In this document: in pieces, positions 15,177-22,980 of the stretch
Layout: every line of letters starts with the position of its first letter
How positions within the stretch are numbered: the stretch's first letter is position 1
Translations under genes and position numbers: made by a program
Origin: CALHVX01 sp051027215
GTDB lineage: Bacteria; Pseudomonadota; Gammaproteobacteria; Pseudomonadales; Azotimanducaceae
DNA length: 23,002 bases
Direction of reading: 5' to 3'
Assembly (NCBI GenBank): GCA_051027215.1
Contig: JBPCXR010000217.1
Coordinates: 1 to 23,002, forward strand
Notes under the pieces: model-generated
Told to the model about the DNA's origin: nothing
The model's database searches: none
What the model saw: only the letters and a program-made list of their open reading frames with translations

Positions 15177-16388
15177 CTAATCCCGGGCCAGGTGTGCGCG
15201 CACCGGCAGCGATTGCAACCCAAGCAGACGATTGTTCGGTGTCCAACGGTGCGCTCCGGCGGCTTCGAAACCCGAGTAGCGTTGACACAGCGCTTGCAAG
15301 GCAATGCCCAACTCTAGGCGAGCAAGGCTTGCACCCAAACAGAAGTGCACTCCAGCGCCAAACCCAAGATGCCGATTCGGCCAGCGACTGACATCAAACT
15401 GAAACGGTTCAGAGAACGCCCGCTCATCGCGGTTCGCCGACATTTCCCAGAAGGTTACTTTGTCACCAGCACGAATGTGCTGATCGAGCATTTGCACATC
15501 GCAGCTCGCCGTGCGCCGCTTATAGACCGAGGGCGTGGTCCAGCGAACGATCTCTTCGATGGCGCTTCGCCGCAGCTCTGGTTGCGCGCGCAGCCGTTGA
15601 TATTGTTGCGGATAATCGATGAAGGCCTTAATCGCACCGCCTAAAGCGCTGCGCGTCGTTTCCGCACCGGCAGGAAACAGCAACGTAAAGAACGCGATTG
15701 CCTCACGATCGCTCAACGCACTACCATCCTGCAACTGCGCCCGAACGATGGTAGAAAGTATGTCGGCACCCGGTTGCTTACGCTTGTCGCGTATTAGCTC
15801 GATAGCGTAGTCGCGAATCTTCTTTAGCGGTTCTCGTGCAAGAATGCTAGGCGAATCACTCTGCAAGCCTTCATCGATCCAACCGATTAAGGAAGCTCGA
15901 TCTGACTGAGGCACACCCAGCACAATGCAAATGGTTTGCAACGGCAACTCCCGGGCGATGCTGGTCATAACATCGAATCCGCCATCAGCCACCCCACTGA
16001 GCGTGTCGGCAAAGCGCTGCTGCAGCTCTACCTGCAAATTTCCCACGGCCTTAGGGGTGAAGCCTTTATTGACCAGCGCCCGCAAGCGTCGATGTTGCGG
16101 ATCGTCTGTCATGTTTAGCGACACTCCCGCCGCCCGTTCGTCTTTGATGCCAGTACCTCCAGCGGACCGGAGTCCCGCGCCTGTCTGTGACGAGAAACGC
16201 TGTGGATCGCGTACCACTGCAGCGACATCGGCATAGCGCGACAACACCCAAAACCCTTCGCCATCCGGCGTCTCGGCAGTGGGTTCGTGCCAGTAGAGGG
16301 GATGCTCGGCACGCAGCCAGCCAAAGTATTCATGGGGAAAGCCGGCAGCAAAGCTGGCGTCGCTCGACAGATCAACAGGCGTTGGCAC
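15177..16388 (-). CDS. Cytochrome P450
   Basis: A 403-residue soluble bacterial P450 monooxygenase, which inserts one oxygen atom into an organic substrate using electrons from a ferredoxin partner. The motifs are complete: the I-helix oxygen-activation motif AGAETT (about 240-245), the K-helix ExxR EEIVR (Glu279, Arg282), and the heme loop FGAGVHFCLG with the Cys350 thiolate. The pattern EIVRWTTPSVYKRRTAS and NRDERAF resembles the steroid/terpenoid-type CYP125/142 group, but the substrate is a guess. The frame extends into gst; GTG 16388 is chosen because it gives the usual P450 N-terminus (MPTPVDLSSDASFAAG) and starts 11 bases after the gst stop. No ferredoxin or ferredoxin reductase gene is in the window. 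It is last in the gloB-rarD-gst-P450 run. Confidence 0.95.
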   Translation of the reverse strand: MPTPVDLSSDASFAAGFPHEYFGWLRAEHPLYWHEPTAETPDGEGFWVLSRYADVAAVVRDPQRFSSQTGAGLRSAGGTGIKDERAAGVSLNMTDDPQHRRLRALVNKGFTPKAVGNLQVELQQRFADTLSGVADGGFDVMTSIARELPLQTICIVLGVPQSDRASLIGWIDEGLQSDSPSILAREPLKKIRDYAIELIRDKRKQPGADILSTIVRAQLQDGSALSDREAIAFFTLLFPAGAETTRSALGGAIKAFIDYPQQYQRLRAQPELRRSAIEEIVRWTTPSVYKRRTASCDVQMLDQHIRAGDKVTFWEMSANRDERAFSEPFQFDVSRWPNRHLGFGAGVHFCLGASLARLELGIALQALCQRYSGFEAAGAHRWTPNNRLLGLQSLPVRAHLARD

Positions 16389-16399
16389 GAATCGTTTAC

Positions 16400-17050
16400 C
16401 TAAGCCGGGATGGGGGTCGCCGGACTGATGGCTTGGTAGCTCGGTCGTTCCCGCAGCCGCTGTAGATACTCGGCGATCTGGGGTACGGAGGATAGATCCA
16501 TTGCATCGACTTCTAACACCATAGCCACTGCCATAAACGGCACATCCGCCAGACTGAACTCGCCGCACAGGTACGCTTGGCCTCCCAGCTGTTCAGTGAT
16601 AAACGGAAACACCGATTGCATCAGCCCATCGCGGCCACTTTGCATCCCTGCCTCATCGCGTTTTTCTGGCGGCGACCACCACGGCATCCAAATGGTCGGT
16701 AGATAGCGTGAAAGAACGCCTTCATCTCCATAGTTTTCTAGGGCTCGGGCTTTGGCTCGCAGAGCGGGCTCGGCGGGTAACAGGGCCGGTGTTGGAAAGC
16801 GATCGTTGAGGTACTCGTTGATGACCGTTGAGTCGTAGAGTGTTAAGTCGCCGTCATCAATATACGGCACCTTGCCTAACGGATGCTTAGCCAGAATGTG
16901 GGGCATCTTCTTCCAAACATCACCCGGCTTAACGCAAACCGTCTCATGCGCAACACCTTTCTCGGCAAGCACAACTTTGACCTTAGAGCCATTGGTCGAA
17001 CGCAAAGTACCGTAGGGGTATTCACGTTCCATGGTGTATAGAACAATCAC
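16400..17050 (-). CDS. Glutathione S-transferase family protein
   Basis: A 216-residue GST. The N-terminal thioredoxin-like domain (to about residue 82) includes HPLGKVPYIDDGDLTLYDST, with the cis-Pro and the Asp-Ser pair that hold the gamma-glutamyl part of glutathione. The C-terminal all-helical domain contains GEFSLADVPFMA, the N-capping box of GSTs. The active-site Ser is probably in LRSTNGSKVKVVL. The role would be glutathione conjugation or reduction of a small compound; the SspA-like non-enzymatic branch is less likely. GTG 17050 is chosen because AAGGG (17058-17062, minus strand) lies seven bases upstream. TTG 17056, overlapping the rarD stop, is the alternative. It is sandwiched between rarD and the P450 gene, which suggests co-expression. 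Confidence 0.92.
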   Translation of the reverse strand: MIVLYTMEREYPYGTLRSTNGSKVKVVLAEKGVAHETVCVKPGDVWKKMPHILAKHPLGKVPYIDDGDLTLYDSTVINEYLNDRFPTPALLPAEPALRAKARALENYGDEGVLSRYLPTIWMPWWSPPEKRDEAGMQSGRDGLMQSVFPFITEQLGGQAYLCGEFSLADVPFMAVAMVLEVDAMDLSSVPQIAEYLQRLRERPSYQAISPATPIPA

Positions 17051-17052
17051 GT

Positions 17053-17991
17053 TCAAACCCTTCTATTGTTTGAGGTGTGCCACCAACCCTCCATCGAAAA
17101 CGCTGCTAATGCAAGCCAGATCAGACCGAAGGTGACGAACTGGTGAGCCCGGAAGGCCTCGTCATAGACGAACACTGCCAGCAACAATGACAACGTCGGC
17201 GCCAAATACTGGAAGAAACCCAGGATCGAGAGCGGCATGCGCAGGGCCGCTGCGGTGAAACACAGCAAAGGCACAATGGTGACCAATCCACCCAGCGCCA
17301 ACATCCACAGCAAAGTGAAATCGCCACCAGCGGTTACGCTGAGCGCTTGCGTATGGATCCAAATGAGGTAGGCCAGCGCCAGCGGACCGATCAGTGCAGT
17401 CTCCACCGCTAGCCCAACGACAGGGCCAACGCCGGTGATTTTTCGCACCAAACCATAGAGCGCGAAGGTGATCGCCAACAACAGTCCGTACCAGGGCAAC
17501 GATCCCAGGTACCACACTTCATTCGCCACACCCAGCGCTGCCAGGGTCACTGCCATCCATTGCACTAGGCGCAGACGCTCGCGCAGTAGCAACACGCCAA
17601 ACACTACGTTGATCAGCGGGTTTAGGTAGTAGCCGAGGCTAGTTTCGAGAATCTTGCCAGCATCTACTGCCCAGATGAACACGCCCCAATTTGCGCCGAT
17701 GAGCGCGCCGCTCACGAACAGCGCGGCCAGCGTGCGCAGATCCAGTCCGAACAAGACCCGCCATTGCGCTGTAAAAGTCAGCAACAGCGCTAGCAGCGGA
17801 ATGGACCACAACACCCGATGGGCAAGAATTTCAAACGGTAGCGCCGCGCCTACCCAAACGAAATACGCTGGCGCAACGCCCCAGATGGTGTAAGCCAACA
17901 AGGCATAGGCAGCGCCACCCGAACGGTGGGGTTGCGTTGTTGCGGCGCTCTCAGCTGCGCTGGCTGGCGCGCCGGCCGGCAAGCGACTCAT
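17053..17991 (-). CDS. rarD: EamA-family permease, RarD type
   Basis: A 312-residue inner-membrane protein with about ten predicted helices and two EamA repeats. The N-terminal helix ALLAYTIWGVAPAYFVW, followed by EILAHRVLWSIPLLALLL, is the RarD signature of the drug/metabolite transporter superfamily. SLGYYLNPLINVVFGVLLL and FFQYLAPTLSLLLAVF are the corresponding second-half elements. RarD was named for chloramphenicol sensitivity; its physiological substrate is unknown. A 24-residue Ala-rich N-terminal tail precedes the first helix. It follows gloB by 23 bases and ends two bases before the chosen gst start, so it appears to be part of one operon; its substrate may therefore relate to the P450 or GST reaction (inference). 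Confidence 0.92.
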   Translation of the reverse strand: MSRLPAGAPASAAESAATTQPHRSGGAAYALLAYTIWGVAPAYFVWVGAALPFEILAHRVLWSIPLLALLLTFTAQWRVLFGLDLRTLAALFVSGALIGANWGVFIWAVDAGKILETSLGYYLNPLINVVFGVLLLRERLRLVQWMAVTLAALGVANEVWYLGSLPWYGLLLAITFALYGLVRKITGVGPVVGLAVETALIGPLALAYLIWIHTQALSVTAGGDFTLLWMLALGGLVTIVPLLCFTAAALRMPLSILGFFQYLAPTLSLLLAVFVYDEAFRAHQFVTFGLIWLALAAFSMEGWWHTSNNRRV

Positions 17992-18014
17992 CGCGAGGGT
18001 AGCAAGAGCTTGGG

Positions 18015-18782
18015 CTAGAACTGATCTTTGCGACGACGGGTTTCGGCGAATACGCGTACGGGATCCGCGACGTCTAGACCCAATGCATCCGCCAAGCCTG
18101 AGCTTTCAGCTCGCAGGAACGGGTTGGTCGCTTTTTCCAAGCCGATGTTGGTTGGCACCGTAGGTTGGCCAGCAGCCCGCAGCCGATCAATCTCTGCCGC
18201 CCGCTGCAACAATGCCGAGTTCTGTGGATCGACCGTCACAGCAAAACGGGCATTCGCTTGAGTGTATTCATGGGCGCAATAGACCACAGTGTCATCGGGC
18301 AATGCCATGAGCTTGCTCAGGCTTTGCCACATTTGCCCAGGCGTGCCTTCGAACAGGCGCCCACAGCCCAGCGCAAACAGGGTATCGCCAACGAACGCGA
18401 CGCCATCATCTGCAAAATAGTAAGCAATGTGGCCGCTGGTATGACCCGGCACTTCAATTACCTGGGCTTGCAGCTCTCCTAAGCTCACGCTCTCGCCTTC
18501 TTGAACTCGCAAGTCGATTCCAGGAATGCGCTTAGCATCATGGCCTGCGCCTACCACCGTTGCCCGCCACTTCGCCTTTAATGCTTCGTTACCACCAGCA
18601 TGGTCGAAGTGATGGTGGGTGTTCCAGATATGCGTCAACGTCCAACCTTTTTCAGCCAAGGCCGCATTGATTGGTTCAACCTCAGGCGTATCGATGACGG
18701 CTGTGGCACCCGTAGCCGGGTCATGGGCTAGAAAACCGTAGTTATCGGACAAGCAAGGAAACTGGTGGACTTGCAAGCTCAT
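18015..18782 (-). CDS. gloB: Hydroxyacylglutathione hydrolase (glyoxalase II)
   Basis: A 255-residue metallo-beta-lactamase-fold enzyme that hydrolyses S-D-lactoylglutathione to D-lactate and glutathione, the second step of methylglyoxal detoxification. The binuclear metal site is intact: NTHHHFDH (His56, His58, Asp60, His61), PGHTSGH (His114), Asp133 (VGDTLFALGCGRLFEG) and His171 (CAHEY). The C-terminal RRRKDQF carries the Arg and Lys that bind glutathione in GloB. ATG 18782 is chosen: it gives the standard GloB length and has AAGG ten bases upstream. A longer frame upstream would run through tesB. It is divergent from tesB, with 31 bases between the starts, and first in the minus-strand run gloB-rarD-gst-P450. 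Confidence 0.97.
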   Translation of the reverse strand: MSLQVHQFPCLSDNYGFLAHDPATGATAVIDTPEVEPINAALAEKGWTLTHIWNTHHHFDHAGGNEALKAKWRATVVGAGHDAKRIPGIDLRVQEGESVSLGELQAQVIEVPGHTSGHIAYYFADDGVAFVGDTLFALGCGRLFEGTPGQMWQSLSKLMALPDDTVVYCAHEYTQANARFAVTVDPQNSALLQRAAEIDRLRAAGQPTVPTNIGLEKATNPFLRAESSGLADALGLDVADPVRVFAETRRRKDQF

Positions 18783-18813
18783 GGTAACTGCCTTGATTTG
18801 ATACGATCCCATT

Positions 18814-19755
18814 ATGCACCCCGTACTGAAAGAAATCGTCGATCTGCTGGATGTCGAGCCTATCGAGCAGAATCTATACCGCGGGCAGAACCACAACACC
18901 GAGCACGTGTTTGGTGGGCAGGTGCTGGCGCAATCCATCGCAGCGGCGTTTCGAACCGTGAGACCTGAACACCAGCTCCACTCTTTGCACGGCTACTTTC
19001 TGCGTGGTGGCGATTGGAAGGTGCCAATACTCTATGAAATAGACCGGATTCGGGATGGCCGCAGCTTTAGCACTCGGCGCGTAGTCGCCATTCAGCATGG
19101 CCGCGCCATATTCGAACTTGCCTCGTCGTGGCACAAGCAAGAGCAGGGTCCGGTTCATCGGGAGGTGATGCCCGACGTGCCACCGCCTGGCGCGCTGCGC
19201 AGCGACTCAGCGGTGTACGAAGAAATCGCGCAGACTCGACCTGACGTGAAGCGCTACGCCTTTCGCTTCGAAGCCATCGACAGCAGACAAGTAGAGCGCC
19301 TGTTCCTGACCACCGAAGCACAACACCCACCGCTCAAGCACACCTGGATTCGCACCCGAGATCCACTGCCAGACAACCCCGAAGTGCATCTGGCCATGTT
19401 GGCCTATATGTCCGACCTAGACTTCATGAGCACAAGCACTCTGCCACATCCGCGTAGCCCCGATCGGGACGATATGATGGGTACTAGCCTAGATCATGCG
19501 TTGTGGTTTCACCGGCCTTTTCGAGCGGACCAATGGTTGCTGTTCGCGAAATCTTCGCCCAGCGCTGCCGGTGCTCGCGGTTTCGTGCGAGGACGGTTTT
19601 ACTCCGCAGACGGCGAGTTGGTAGCGACTGCGGCGCAAGAGTGCTTAATCCGACCGATTTCAGCAGACTCGCGTGCTGCGGCCGCTGCCTCTGCGGCAGC
19701 AGCCGACGCCGGCGAGGCTAAAGCTACACCGGCAGAAAAAGACTCTGCGCCCTAG
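18814..19755 (+). CDS. tesB: Acyl-CoA thioesterase II
   Basis: A 313-residue double-hotdog thioesterase that hydrolyses medium- and long-chain acyl-CoA to free fatty acid and CoA in the cytoplasm. The catalytic elements are present: Asp201 (AYMSDLDF), Ser225 in GTSLDHALWFHR where E. coli has Thr228, a frequent substitution, and Gln275 (AAQECLIR). N-terminal family markers are YRGQNH and VFGGQVLAQ. After the normal end (about residue 283) there is an additional Ala-rich, charged tail of about 30 residues, probably disordered. The ATG is 31 bases from the divergent gloB start, so promoter elements of both genes must overlap or lie inside the coding ends. Its stop is followed directly by a palindromic repeat. 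Confidence 0.96.
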   Translation: MHPVLKEIVDLLDVEPIEQNLYRGQNHNTEHVFGGQVLAQSIAAAFRTVRPEHQLHSLHGYFLRGGDWKVPILYEIDRIRDGRSFSTRRVVAIQHGRAIFELASSWHKQEQGPVHREVMPDVPPPGALRSDSAVYEEIAQTRPDVKRYAFRFEAIDSRQVERLFLTTEAQHPPLKHTWIRTRDPLPDNPEVHLAMLAYMSDLDFMSTSTLPHPRSPDRDDMMGTSLDHALWFHRPFRADQWLLFAKSSPSAAGARGFVRGRFYSADGELVATAAQECLIRPISADSRAAAAASAAAADAGEAKATPAEKDSAP

Positions 19756-19757
19756 GT

Positions 19758-19809
19758 AGAGCGCGGCGCTCCGTTCAGAGCGCGGCGCTCACTTCAGAGC
19801 GCGGCGAGA
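19758..19809. repeat. Triplicated 19-base palindromic repeat between tesB and peroxiredoxin
   Basis: AGAGCGCGGCGCTC occurs at 19758-19771 and 19777-19790, and a diverged third copy, AGAGCGCGGCGAGA, at 19796-19809, all at a 19-base period. GAGCGC-G-GCGCTC is a perfect palindrome, able to form a GC-rich hairpin with a short loop. The third copy overlaps the last codons and stop of the peroxiredoxin gene. The first two fill the gap between the convergent genes. It may act as a bidirectional transcription stop, although there is no T-run. Confidence 0.8.
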
Positions 19810-20273
19810 ATCGCTTCGGCCTTGCTGACTTCAAACTGACCCGGCGCTTCAACCGCAAGCGTGGTCACCTTGCCGTCGTCCACGATCATGGCGTAGCGCT
19901 GTGAGCGTTTACCCAAACCAAAACCGCTTCCGTCCATTTCCAATCCTAGGGCAGCGGTAAAGTCTCCGTTACCGTCACCTGCCATGATCAGTTTCTCAGC
20001 GTTGGCGCCCTGGCCCCAGGCGTCCATGACGAAGGCATCATTGACTGAGATACAAACGATGCTGTCGACACCTTTGCCCAAAATGTCGTCGGCGTGGACT
20101 ACATAGCCTGGCAAATGCGCCTGTGAGCAGGTTGGAGTAAACGCCCCCGGCACGGCGAATATGACAACTTTCTTACCGGAAAACAGATCGTCTGTAGTTT
20201 TCGGCGTGGGCTTACCGTCTTCCATCACATGCAGGGTTACTGCTGGGAGCTTGTCACCTTCTTTAATCGTCAT
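19794..20273 (-). CDS. Peroxiredoxin (Prx5 type)
   Basis: A 159-residue thioredoxin-fold peroxidase that reduces hydrogen peroxide and organic hydroperoxides. The peroxidatic Cys49 is in the Prx5 motif PGAFTPTCSQAHLPG. A second Cys74 in VCISVNDAF is conserved in many members, though not necessarily the resolving residue. Other family segments are FGLGKRSQRYAMIVDDG and VEAPGQFEVS. The C-terminus is the short form without a glutaredoxin domain, so it would be recycled by a separate glutaredoxin/glutathione or thioredoxin. The start ATG has GGAAGG three bases upstream. Its 3' end lies in one copy of the palindromic repeat, and it is convergent with tesB. Confidence 0.96.
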   Translation of the reverse strand: MTIKEGDKLPAVTLHVMEDGKPTPKTTDDLFSGKKVVIFAVPGAFTPTCSQAHLPGYVVHADDILGKGVDSIVCISVNDAFVMDAWGQGANAEKLIMAGDGNGDFTAALGLEMDGSGFGLGKRSQRYAMIVDDGKVTTLAVEAPGQFEVSKAEAILAAL

Positions 20274-20568
20274 GGTCCTTCCTTATGGTCATGGGTGGTT
20301 CCTGCTGGCCACTCTCATGGCCTAAGAACCTGTTCTCGTTTTTTGGATGCGCCGCGCCGTTGATTGCGCCATTTACAGACTACTTAACTGCAACGTGCCC
20401 ACCGCTCGCTAAGATGGCTGCGCAGTTTGGGCAAAGCAGCGCGAGACTGTCAACGCGAATGCGCGCTCAAACAAAATTGGCGACCTTGGATTGCAATCGA
20501 CGTGTGCATCACACAAGATCATTTAAACCAAGGACATAGCAGTAATTTCAAGAATAAATCGAAAGTAA
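20274..20568. other. Divergent intergenic region with a short inverted repeat
   Basis: These 295 bases separate the starts of the minus-strand peroxiredoxin gene and the plus-strand AstE-like gene. No convincing gene is seen. An inverted repeat GTGTG-CAT-CACAC lies at 20502-20514, about 55 bases before the AstE-like start; it could be an operator half-site pair or a small hairpin. No -35/-10 pair stands out. The last 50 bases are AT-rich compared with the rest. Confidence 0.4.
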
Positions 20569-22266
20569 ATGGACGGCTCGATCACCTCAACGTTGGCAGC
20601 GCTGCTAGTGCTGTGCGCCTTGGCGCCCGCTAGCCAGCAATCCGTGCTGGAACAGCCCGACGAAGGTGCGGTCCAGTTCGATACCTCTTTGGTGCCCGCG
20701 GCCTCGCTGTCACTGGCGCTCCATGGCACAGGCTTGAACGATGCAGATCAAACTCCGGGCTCATCTGCGAGCCAGACAGAAACGGCGAAAGCCGCGCCCA
20801 TAACAATCGAAGCCACGGCCTTTAGCGAAGAAGAGTCTGCAGAAGCTGAGCCAATCACTATCGCTACGGCAGAGCAAACCGGCGGCGAAACAATTCCCAG
20901 TGCCGAGTCGCCTAGCAGCGAGCAAGTTTCAACCGAGCCTGAAGCCCAGGTGGTGGAGCTGGTAGCACCGGGCAATTCGGTGGACGCAGATCCGAGCGCT
21001 GCGATTGCCATCGCCACTGTTTTGGTTAGCGCTGAAGAGGCGGAGTCCGATCCGCTACTCAACGTCACCGAGGTGAGCGCGGCAGAAGCTTTCTTAGACG
21101 AGCAAGGCGGCGCAGAAATGGTCACCGAGCTGCTGGAAGCCGCCGAGCCAGCACTGCCGGTCGCTGAAGTGGACGAAGCCGAAGCCGTTGCTGTCTTAGA
21201 AAGCGCAGTCGACAAAAAGCAGGTGGAAGATCAACAAGCGCCGTTTGAGATGCTCGACAGCTTGATTCAGGCTGGCACCATGAAGCGCCTGACCTGGAAT
21301 GCCACCGAGGCCTTTTCCGGAACGACGGTGCCCACCCCGATTCTGGTGGCCCATGGCGCCCAGACCGGCCCCACTCTGTGCCTTACCGCGGCCGTACACG
21401 GCGATGAGCTAAACGGCATCGAAACCGTGCGCCGAGTCATCCACGACGTGGCCCCAGAAAAGCTCAATGGCACTCTCATCGGCGTGCCCATCGTGAACAT
21501 GGCCGGCTTTCAGCGCCACAGCCGTTACTTGCCGGACCGACGAGACTTGAACCGATTTTTCCCAGGCCATCCGCGCGGCAGCTCAGCTTCGCGCATCGCC
21601 TATTCCTTTTTCAAAGAAGTGATCGTGCGCTGCGACGGCCTGGTGGATTTACACACTGGCTCGTTCCACCGCACGAACCTGCCGCAATTACGGGCCAACC
21701 TGAATAACGACGCGGTGGTGAAACTGACTGAGGGCTTCGGCTCTACGATTATTCTGCACAGCGACGGTGGTGTCGGCACATTGCGCAGAGCCGCAGTGGA
21801 GGCTGGCATTCCTGCTGTGACCCTGGAAGCCGGCGAGCCACTGCGTCTGCAGGGTGATGAAGTGCGGCACAGCGTTAAGGGCATCTACACCCTGCTGGAA
21901 ACCCTGGGCATGTACGACAAACGAGGCATTCGCGGTGGACCGGAGCCGGTGTACTACACCTCGGAGTGGGTTCGCGCCGATACCGGCGGAATTCTGTTCA
22001 GCTCGATCAAACTCGGCAAACGCATCAAACGCGATGATCTGCTAGGCACGGTGACCGATCCGATCTCCAACGAGCAAGAAGAAATACGCTCGCCCTACTC
22101 CGGCCGAGTGATTGGCATGGCGCTAAATCAATTCGTCATGCCTGGCTTTGCTACCTACCATATTGGCATCGAAGCGGAGACCGCGGACGAAGCCAAACAG
22201 GATGAAGATCCAGTGATCCTCAGCCACGACGTCGCCTTCGAACCAGAACTGGAAGTCGTCGAGTAG
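20569..22266 (+). CDS. AstE/AspA-type zinc hydrolase with long acidic N-terminal region
   Basis: A 565-residue protein. Residues about 240-550 form a succinylglutamate desuccinylase/aspartoacylase (M14-like) domain, with zinc ligands His277 and Glu280 (AVHGDELNG) and His362 (DLHTGSFHR), plus a catalytic Glu in TLEAGE (Glu420 or 423). Near 468-520 is a biotinyl/lipoyl-like beta unit (ADTGGILFSS, RSPYSGRVIGM) seen in this family. Such enzymes cleave N-acyl amino acids or related amides. Residues 24-225 are unusual: low-complexity, rich in Ala, Glu, Ser and Thr and strongly acidic. A hydrophobic stretch (about 8-20) resembles a signal or anchor but has an acidic, not basic, N-terminus. An in-frame TAA directly precedes the ATG, so no earlier start exists. 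The SD is weak. The substrate is unknown. Confidence 0.88.
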   Translation: MDGSITSTLAALLVLCALAPASQQSVLEQPDEGAVQFDTSLVPAASLSLALHGTGLNDADQTPGSSASQTETAKAAPITIEATAFSEEESAEAEPITIATAEQTGGETIPSAESPSSEQVSTEPEAQVVELVAPGNSVDADPSAAIAIATVLVSAEEAESDPLLNVTEVSAAEAFLDEQGGAEMVTELLEAAEPALPVAEVDEAEAVAVLESAVDKKQVEDQQAPFEMLDSLIQAGTMKRLTWNATEAFSGTTVPTPILVAHGAQTGPTLCLTAAVHGDELNGIETVRRVIHDVAPEKLNGTLIGVPIVNMAGFQRHSRYLPDRRDLNRFFPGHPRGSSASRIAYSFFKEVIVRCDGLVDLHTGSFHRTNLPQLRANLNNDAVVKLTEGFGSTIILHSDGGVGTLRRAAVEAGIPAVTLEAGEPLRLQGDEVRHSVKGIYTLLETLGMYDKRGIRGGPEPVYYTSEWVRADTGGILFSSIKLGKRIKRDDLLGTVTDPISNEQEEIRSPYSGRVIGMALNQFVMPGFATYHIGIEAETADEAKQDEDPVILSHDVAFEPELEVVE

Positions 22267-22290
22267 GACTCTCGCAGACCGCAGTGCGCG

Positions 22291-22980
22291 TTAGCGCCTG
22301 GCGAAGTGCGGTTGAGAGTAATGGCCGACCCGGGTATCGCGTCCGCGTAAGCAGACCTCAGCAAACTGATACAAAATTGCCGCCGTAGGTGCCGCGATGC
22401 TGTCTTCGCCTATGGGCATGCGCAGAACCGGATGCTCGCTGTCTTCGATCCGCGACAGCTGCGGCGCATCGTCTCTAAGCAGCTCGCTGAACGGTACTCT
22501 ATGGGCGGAAGCGACCTCGTCCGGATTAATGCTCAAAGCGCTTGCTGCGCCAAGCCAAACGACCACCGGAGACATAACGAACCCAGACTGAGTGGCGAAG
22601 TCGTCCAGATGCCCCAGCACTTGGGCTGGCTCAATCGTCAGCCCCACCTCCTCCAACAACTCTCGCAGCGCGGCCTGCACCAAGGTCTCGCCTGGGTCGA
22701 CCCGACCCCCGGGAAAGGCCCATTGCCCTGGGTGATTGCGCAGCCGTGCAGAACGCCGGGTCAGAAGCACAGCCGGGTCGCTGCACCAATCGGAATAGCT
22801 CGGCAGTGCGCCAACTTCAGCCCCGAGACCGACCTCGGTAACGCCAATCACCACCGCTGCCGCATGCTGCGATTGCCGTGCGCTGGCCGGTTCGGCACGT
22901 TGCTTGGAAAATGCGGCTAAACGCTTGCGCAATAGGCTGGGAAGATCTGCAGTAGACTGCGCGGCTGTTGGCTTCGGCAT
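22291..22980 (-). CDS. NUDIX hydrolase, CoA pyrophosphatase type
   Basis: A 229-residue NUDIX protein. The box GX5EX7REUXEEXGU is complete at residues 92-114 (GRVDPGE, then RELLEEVGL). It is preceded by LLTRRSARLRNHPGQWAFPGG, with the features of the CoA pyrophosphatase subgroup (NudL/PCD1 type, UPF0035 motif). These enzymes hydrolyse CoA and its derivatives, including oxidised CoA, to 3',5'-ADP and phosphopantetheine. There is an N-terminal extension of about 40 residues compared with short NudL. AAGG lies two bases before the ATG, a rather tight spacing. It is convergent with the AstE-like gene, with 24 bases between stops. Confidence 0.92.
   Translation of the reverse strand: MPKPTAAQSTADLPSLLRKRLAAFSKQRAEPASARQSQHAAAVVIGVTEVGLGAEVGALPSYSDWCSDPAVLLTRRSARLRNHPGQWAFPGGRVDPGETLVQAALRELLEEVGLTIEPAQVLGHLDDFATQSGFVMSPVVVWLGAASALSINPDEVASAHRVPFSELLRDDAPQLSRIEDSEHPVLRMPIGEDSIAAPTAAILYQFAEVCLRGRDTRVGHYSQPHFARR

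Noticed and set aside
20748..21215. 155-residue antisense open frame opposite the AstE-like gene
   Set aside because: Its Ser/Ala-rich sequence is the mirror of the low-complexity acidic region, with no recognisable domain or ribosome site.
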